A stretch of 64,000 nt of DNA, taken from the NCBI RefSeq assembly GCF_017696315.1, contig NZ_JAAORJ010000001.1, forward strand, positions 269,526 to 333,525, written 5' to 3'. Shown piece after piece: positions 60,052 to 64,000 of the stretch (position 1 is its first letter; every line of letters begins with the position of its first letter). A program made the translations under genes and the position numbers. The notes beneath the pieces are model-generated. The model did not search any database, was not told the origin of the DNA, and saw only the letters and a list, made by a program, of their open reading frames with translations. Origin of the DNA: Prochlorococcus marinus XMU1412. GTDB taxonomy: Bacteria; Cyanobacteriota; Cyanobacteriia; PCC-6307; Cyanobiaceae.

Positions 60052-60189
60052 TTAAAAAATTTTGAAAAATATTATTGTTATTAATACTCCTTTAAAGAAA
60101 ACTAACCAAAGTAATTGATAATCACTCAATTTAAATTTTTTTTGGTACCAATTTATAAGAGTTTTATGTTTATCTATTAATTTTCTCAT
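60052..60189 (-). CDS. 45-residue small membrane protein
   Basis: Frame MRKLIDKHKTLINWYQKKF then KLSDYQLLWLVFFKGVLITI. A basic amphipathic start and one transmembrane helix at the end. It is upstream of tatA by 90 bp on the same strand. Start and stop are clear but no family is recognised. Confidence 0.5.
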   Translation of the reverse strand: MRKLIDKHKTLINWYQKKFKLSDYQLLWLVFFKGVLITIIFFKIF

Positions 60190-60367
60190 TTTTACTGAGA
60201 TTATTTATTACTATCACTTATTTTATCTTAATTTCATTTATTATTATTTTATAGAATTTCTTGATTAAACTCAAATTAGATTATGCTATCAAGATTAAAT
60301 TTTTTCTAAACTAATTTTTTTCTAAATTATTGAAACTATTCGCTAAATATCTACTATCTTAAAAAAA

Positions 60368-60607
60368 ATGAAGTACTTATTTGTTGTTTTTTACCTATTT
60401 TTTCTAATTTATCCAGCTGAAGCCGTTACCACAAAAATGTTTAAAGTATTGGATACGTGTGCAAGATATCGACTCGGTGAGATTAAAGCTAATGAGGCTA
60501 TAGAAAAACTAAAATTAAAATTAACGAATTCTTCCACTAGTCAGCCAAAGGACCTAGTAAAAAAATATTGCTCAGTATTTACTCCAAATGAAAAAATTGA
60601 ATTTTAA
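60368..60607 (+). CDS. 79-residue exported protein
   Basis: Signal peptide MKYLFVVFYLFFLIYPAEA with probable cleavage after AEA, then a helical mature protein with two cysteines (DTCARY and KKYCSVF) that may form a disulfide. Probably periplasmic or lumenal. Not recognised. Confidence 0.65.
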   Translation: MKYLFVVFYLFFLIYPAEAVTTKMFKVLDTCARYRLGEIKANEAIEKLKLKLTNSSTSQPKDLVKKYCSVFTPNEKIEF

Positions 60608-60623
60608 TTTTAGCACTCTATAT

Positions 60624-60758
60624 TTAATTATTCTTTTTTGAATAATCTTTAGCTTTGTTTCTTATTTCTTTAACTTTTTTAAAATTAGTTATTTTTAAAT
60701 TAAAAATAACTCCCAAAAAAAGAATAAGAAATAAAAAAATATAAATTATTAATTCCAT
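60624..60758 (-). CDS. 44-residue small membrane protein
   Basis: Frame MELIIYIFLFLILFLGVIFN then a lysine-rich tail (KITNFKKVKEIRNKAKDY). One transmembrane helix and a basic cytoplasmic tail. No family recognised. Confidence 0.45.
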   Translation of the reverse strand: MELIIYIFLFLILFLGVIFNLKITNFKKVKEIRNKAKDYSKKNN

Positions 60759-60922
60759 ATTATTGAATTAATAAATTTACCATGGTTAAATTTACCCTAG
60801 TTTATTTCAATAATTTTTTAGTATCTTTTAAAACAAAAAAACTGACTTTAATATCAGTTATTTACCTCTAGGCCACAAAAAAAACATATTAACCTCTAAT
60901 ATGGAACTTTATAAGAATTATT

Positions 60923-61372
60923 GTGCAGATTGGGGATAAAATTCCAGAATTTTCTTTACTGGATCAAAATGGAGTTAAAAGATCAAATAAGGGTTTAAAA
61001 AATCCCCTTGTTTTGTTTTTTTATCCAAAAGATGATACGCCGGGTTGCACTATAGAAGTTTGCGGATTTAGAGATAAATATGACTTATTTAAAGTATTAG
61101 GTGCACAAGTTTGGGGAGTAAGTAATGGAAGTACCTCAAGTCATTTGGCATTTGCTAATAAAAATAAATTACAATATCCATTACTTTGTGATACGAATGA
61201 CTCTCTTAGGAAAACTTTTAAAGTTCCTAAAGTATTAGGTTTTATGGATGGTAGGGTGACTTACGTTATTGATCGCAAAGGGACAGTTAGGCATATTTTT
61301 AGAGATTTATTGAATGGTCCTGAACACATTAAAGAGGCTATTAGAGTACTTAAGGAAATTCAAAATCAATAA
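60923..61372 (+). CDS. prxQ: Peroxiredoxin Q (BCP family)
   Basis: 149-residue thiol peroxidase with GTG start. The catalytic motif FYPKDDTPGCTIEVCGFRDK has the peroxidatic and the resolving cysteine five residues apart, typical of BCP/PrxQ. It uses thioredoxin to remove hydrogen peroxide. A family-standard length. Confidence 0.94.
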   Translation: MQIGDKIPEFSLLDQNGVKRSNKGLKNPLVLFFYPKDDTPGCTIEVCGFRDKYDLFKVLGAQVWGVSNGSTSSHLAFANKNKLQYPLLCDTNDSLRKTFKVPKVLGFMDGRVTYVIDRKGTVRHIFRDLLNGPEHIKEAIRVLKEIQNQ

Positions 61373-61438
61373 ATTATTATTCAAAGAATTTTAGATTAAT
61401 AAGTTTTGTTTTATTATAGTTTCAGCTTTTTTAACTAT

Positions 61439-61711
61439 ATGAAGAAAATGGGAATGCAGGCTGTTGATCTTGCTATTCAAAATGGAGTGGATCTTGACGG
61501 TACTCCTATCCCTCAAAAAATGCTAGATCTATACAATAGAATTATGGATGAGGAGAATAAAAGACAAAGGAGTGGTGTTAAAAAATCAATGAGAAATAGA
61601 TGCGTAAAAACGGGTTCTAAGCATTTTGATAAAGAAACATTGAATCAATTATTAATAGACTCGGGATGGGAAGGTCTCAAAGAAAAAGAAATTTTGTTTT
61701 TTTATAACTAA
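61439..61711 (+). CDS. 90-residue protein, unknown
   Basis: I prefer the ATG at 61439 (MKKMGMQAVDLAIQNGVDLD); an upstream TTG at 61406 gives an implausible hydrophobic lead. Basic, mostly helical protein with LLIDSGWEGLKEKE near the end. It is not recognised. Confidence 0.6.
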   Translation: MKKMGMQAVDLAIQNGVDLDGTPIPQKMLDLYNRIMDEENKRQRSGVKKSMRNRCVKTGSKHFDKETLNQLLIDSGWEGLKEKEILFFYN

Positions 61712-61810
61712 AAATTTTTAAATTATCTTAAAATTTATATATGGTAATTTTTACTTAAATTATAAAAACTAAGAAATAACAAAATATTTATTAAGATCTA
61801 ATTTTTCGAA

Positions 61811-62155
61811 TTATTTAAACCATCCTTTTTTGTTAGAGGATATTATTTTCTCTTTTTCAGCTTTTGTTTTATTACTTGCTTTTTTGAAAGCCAAGTTGGC
61901 TTCTATAACTGTAATTATTGATATGAAAAAAAGACCAGAAATCCCAATTATTTGTTCATTTTGAGAAGGTTCTGAATCACCTTGTAAAAAAATACCTAAA
62001 GCGAACCATGCAGTACTAGCAGTGATGGTAAAAAAATAGGGTTTCCATCTTCTTTGATATAAGTAACCCGATCCTAAACCAGGAAGAAAATTCAAAAAAG
62101 ATGCTACCCACCCTTTTGAAGATGCAAGTATTTCGTCTCTTGAAGGATAAGACAT
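61811..62155 (-). CDS. 114-residue membrane protein, TM2-like
   Basis: Starts MSYPSRDEILASSKGWVASF; LNFLPGLGSGYLYQRRWKPY resembles the small membrane TM2-type domain, with hydrophobic helices at ~20-35, ~42-58 and ~70-88. The C-terminus is basic. The function is unknown. Confidence 0.6.
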   Translation of the reverse strand: MSYPSRDEILASSKGWVASFLNFLPGLGSGYLYQRRWKPYFFTITASTAWFALGIFLQGDSEPSQNEQIIGISGLFFISIITVIEANLAFKKASNKTKAEKEKIISSNKKGWFK

Positions 62156-62160
62156 TTATG

Positions 62161-62265
62161 TTAGGTATTTATTAAATGTGAATTTATATAAGCAAAAGAT
62201 ATTGCTGCACAAATTACCCAACTAAAGGGTAAGAACATTCTTATTTTTTCTTTATTGTTATTCAT
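62161..62265 (-). CDS. 34-residue single-helix protein
   Basis: Frame MNNNKEKIRMFLPFSWVICA then ISFAYINSHLINT. One transmembrane helix. It is directly upstream of the TM2-like gene on the same strand and might be co-transcribed. Not recognised. Confidence 0.45.
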   Translation of the reverse strand: MNNNKEKIRMFLPFSWVICAAISFAYINSHLINT

Positions 62266-62331
62266 TTTTTAATTATGGAAAATATTTTTAAAATCTGTGG
62301 ATTTAATAGATACCTTAAAACTAGAAGAATT

Positions 62332-62357
62332 AAAAAAGACGGTTTTTAACCGTCTTT
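62332..62357 (-). terminator. Hairpin terminator of the 116-residue gene
   Basis: AAAGACGGTT, loop TTT, AACCGTCTTT, a perfect 10-bp stem. On the minus strand it ends in a run of six T, directly downstream of the gene at 62385-62735. Confidence 0.75.
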
Positions 62358-62384
62358 GAAAAAAGTAATTTCTCTAAAAATAAA

Positions 62385-62735
62385 TTATTTATCTTTTGAG
62401 GCTGAGAGCACTTTAAGTTGTTTTTTTACTTCTTTTTCTCTCTCTTCAAGATGTTTTAGTTGAGCTTTAAAAGCATCTTCAAGTCTTACTTTTTGTGTTG
62501 TAATTTCATCAAGCTCTTCCTGATGTTGGTTTTTCTTTAACTCCTTCATTTCACTATCGGAAATAACATATACAGGGCGATATGAAGGTGTTTCAAAAAG
62601 AAGATCAAACATTGAATACATAAGTGACCTTTGAATTAGTACCAATTCAATATCTGATAATTCTTTGGAATATGAAAGGATAAATACCGAAGATATTGAT
62701 ACGGCAAATACACCGAATTTCGGTTTACCTAACAT
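62385..62735 (-). CDS. 116-residue protein with C-terminal coiled coil
   Basis: Starts MLGKPKFGVFAVSISSVFIL, with a hydrophobic N-terminal segment, then a long charged helix with heptads (LEDAFKAQLKHLEEREKEVK). It may be membrane-anchored with a coiled-coil domain. No family is recognised. A terminator follows. Confidence 0.6.
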   Translation of the reverse strand: MLGKPKFGVFAVSISSVFILSYSKELSDIELVLIQRSLMYSMFDLLFETPSYRPVYVISDSEMKELKKNQHQEELDEITTQKVRLEDAFKAQLKHLEEREKEVKKQLKVLSASKDK

Positions 62736-62825
62736 AACCGCCCAGTATTTACCGATCGAATTTTAAGGTATGTTTTAAAGTATTAAGAAAATGCTTCTAA
62801 AAATTTAAATTAAAAAGAACTAAAA

Positions 62826-63254
62826 ATGGATTTAAAAATTACTAAAACATTAGTAATCCCATCCAACGAAATTAAATGGCGATTTTCCAGATCCTCCGGT
62901 CCTGGAGGGCAAAATGTAAATAAAATTGAAAGCAGAGTAGAGATTATTTTTGATTTAGAAGATTCCAAAGTATTAAATAATTATCAGAAAGAAATTCTTA
63001 AAAGAAACTTGAAAAACAAATTAGTAAATAATAGCTTGCGTTTAGCGGTTCAAGAACACAGAAATCAAGTATTAAATAGGCAGCTAGCTTTAATGAAATT
63101 TAGTTCAATCATAAAAAATGCTTTAAATAAACCATTTAAATTAAGAAAATCTACACAACCTACTAAAGCATCACAAAAGAAAAGAGTTGAGGTTAAGAAA
63201 AAACGCGGCGAATTGAAAAAAAGTCGACAAAAAGAAAAAATTTATCAAATATGA
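62826..63254 (+). CDS. arfB: Peptidyl-tRNA hydrolase ArfB-like (class I release factor domain)
   Basis: 142-residue protein with the GGQ motif in SRSSGPGGQNVNKIESRVE, which releases peptides from stalled ribosomes without a stop codon, and a highly basic C-terminal tail (KKKRGELKKSRQKEK) that enters the mRNA channel. It lacks the codon-recognition domains of RF1 and RF2. A rescue factor that complements tmRNA. Confidence 0.92.
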   Translation: MDLKITKTLVIPSNEIKWRFSRSSGPGGQNVNKIESRVEIIFDLEDSKVLNNYQKEILKRNLKNKLVNNSLRLAVQEHRNQVLNRQLALMKFSSIIKNALNKPFKLRKSTQPTKASQKKRVEVKKKRGELKKSRQKEKIYQI

Positions 63255-63326
63255 ATTAACTAAATAAATTTTTTCCTCGCAGATTGCAATCAAAGCATGT
63301 GATAAATTTAATTTTATTTTGATTTA

Positions 63327-63575
63327 TTGAATTCAACTAATGATTTCTGGTTAATTGACTCTAATTTTGTAGGGGTGATGCGTTTCTACAAAGATAGAGA
63401 TTATTCTGATAAATCTATTGATTATATGTTTATTGAAGAAGGAATTATTATGGGAATTCATGGAGAAAATCCTCCATTAATGAAAACTAGAAAAAAAATT
63501 GTTATTGAAGAAGCAAGATTATTATGGCAAAAATTGTTAAATGAAGGTTGGCAAAAAACTAATAAAAAATGGTGA
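63327..63575 (+). CDS. DUF1651-like small protein
   Basis: 82-residue protein, TTG start. LWQKLLNEGWQ near the end, with earlier GVMRFYKDRDYSD, resembles the DUF1651 family that is common in marine picocyanobacteria. A soluble protein of unknown use. An ATG at 63378 could be an alternative start. Confidence 0.65.
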   Translation: MNSTNDFWLIDSNFVGVMRFYKDRDYSDKSIDYMFIEEGIIMGIHGENPPLMKTRKKIVIEEARLLWQKLLNEGWQKTNKKW

Positions 63576-63597
63576 GGAAATTCTACAAAAATTTTTT

Positions 63598-63768
63598 TTA
63601 ATTTAAGAAAGTAAATGAACCTTTAGGGTATAGCTTGGAAATTTTTTCCTGTTGCAAATATTTCTTTTTTTTGACGTCGTTTTCATATCTTCTCAACATC
63701 ATTAGATAGTTTGTAACTCCAAAAATTATTAAAAACACAATAAATCTTATTCCTGCATCAAAGTTCAT
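63598..63768 (-). CDS. 56-residue single-helix protein
   Basis: I chose the ATG at 63768 (MNFDAGIRFIVFLIIFGVTN) in place of an upstream start at 63810. One transmembrane helix, followed by a lysine-rich cytoplasmic tail (NDVKKKKYLQQEKI). Not recognised. Confidence 0.5.
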   Translation of the reverse strand: MNFDAGIRFIVFLIIFGVTNYLMMLRRYENDVKKKKYLQQEKISKLYPKGSFTFLN

Positions 63769-63830
63769 ATGAATATTAAGCTTTATTTTAATCTGACAAT
63801 TACTAATCAAAAATCAATCGGTATTTATAT

Positions 63831-64000
63831 CTAATTAATACGTCTAGTAAAAATCTTTTTTGATTGTACGGTATAAAAAATACATAATAAAAGTAATATC
63901 AAAATTGCACTAAAGCTTCCGATTGGGTTTGGAATATTTTGTGTAAAAGGCCCTGCTAAAAAAGAAGGTGTATTTTCTTTGAATTCTATTAATCCGTTAT
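63831..64000 (-). CDS. C-terminal end of a membrane protein, cut by right edge
   Basis: An open frame enters from the right edge and ends at TAG (63831-63833). The visible 55 residues include PFTQNIPNPIGSFSAILILL, then a hydrophobic helix and a basic end (SKKIFTRRIN). The family cannot be determined. Confidence 0.5.
   Translation of the reverse strand, partial: NGLIEFKENTPSFLAGPFTQNIPNPIGSFSAILILLLLCIFYTVQSKKIFTRRIN

Noticed and set aside
60841-60871. AACTGA...TCAGTT hairpin after the exported-protein gene
   Set aside because: Stem of only 6-7 bp, with a long loop and no clear T-run; too weak to call.
60782-60871. 29-codon plus-strand frame starting MVKFTLVYF
   Set aside because: AT-rich low-complexity frame with no ribosome site and overlapping a weak hairpin.

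Overview
The window looks like a chromosome segment of a high-light-adapted Prochlorococcus (marine picocyanobacterium). The DNA is very AT-rich and the genes are tightly packed. Photosystem and plastoquinone genes are typical of cyanobacteria (psbB/T, psbE/F/L/J, psbM, psaE, petB/D, ndhC/K/J, chlD, ycf48). There is a solitary, degenerate phycoerythrin beta gene with its lyase and no phycobilisome genes nearby. No insertion sequence, prophage, CRISPR array or integrase was seen. The strain cannot be named from sequence reading alone.

Layout. 1-6.6 kb: carotenoid oxygenase (cut by the left edge), hisB, fabI, a redoxin, a DegT aminotransferase, photolyase, a Nudix hydrolase and folK. 6.6-12 kb: chlD, two components of an MCE/Mla-type lipid ABC transporter, and a YvcK/CofD-like gene. 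12-16 kb: ndhC-ndhK-ndhJ on the minus strand, divergent from the photosystem II assembly operon rubA-ycf48-psbEFLJ. 16-23 kb: mtnP, a dehydrogenase-SelD fusion, the CCA-adding enzyme and a UvrD helicase. 23-24.4 kb: relict phycoerythrin locus (cpeB, cpeS and a 59-codon gene overlapping cpeS). 24.5-30.5 kb: a TVP38-family membrane protein, tRNA-Phe, an FGGY kinase, metK, an S1 protein and nrdR. 30.3-34.6 kb: psbB-psbT, an adrenodoxin-type ferredoxin, psbM, prmC, tsaC and tRNA-Thr. 34.6-42 kb: minCDE, an HD hydrolase, ctpA, petB-petD and a neutral invertase. 42.4-47.6 kb: a complete rRNA operon, 16S-tRNA-Ile-tRNA-Ala-23S-5S, with a recognisable long-range 23S processing stem and a terminator shared with mutM.

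47.6-64 kb changes character. After mutM, psaE, a LysM protein, an aldehyde dehydrogenase and a GNAT protein, the rest (52-64 kb) is crowded with small genes of 30-140 codons, many with one membrane helix. Recognisable members are a plastoquinol terminal oxidase (PTOX), an NdhF-like N-terminal fragment that converges on it, a 43-codon high-light-inducible-protein-like gene with a TTG start, a CrtISO-like flavoprotein, a Nif11-domain protein, TatA, PrxQ/Bcp, ArfB and a DUF1651 protein. A perfect 19-bp inverted repeat sits directly before one small gene. This is the most accessory-like part of the window and has the most that is not explained.

How the genes fit together: most identifiable genes serve thylakoid electron transport (PSII core and assembly, cytochrome b6f, NDH-1, a PSI subunit, PTOX), pigment metabolism (chlD, carotenoid enzymes, phycoerythrin relict), translation (rRNA, tRNAs, prmC, tsaC, S1, ArfB) and cell division (minCDE). 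Several convergent neighbours share nucleotides at their 3' ends, as expected in a streamlined genome.
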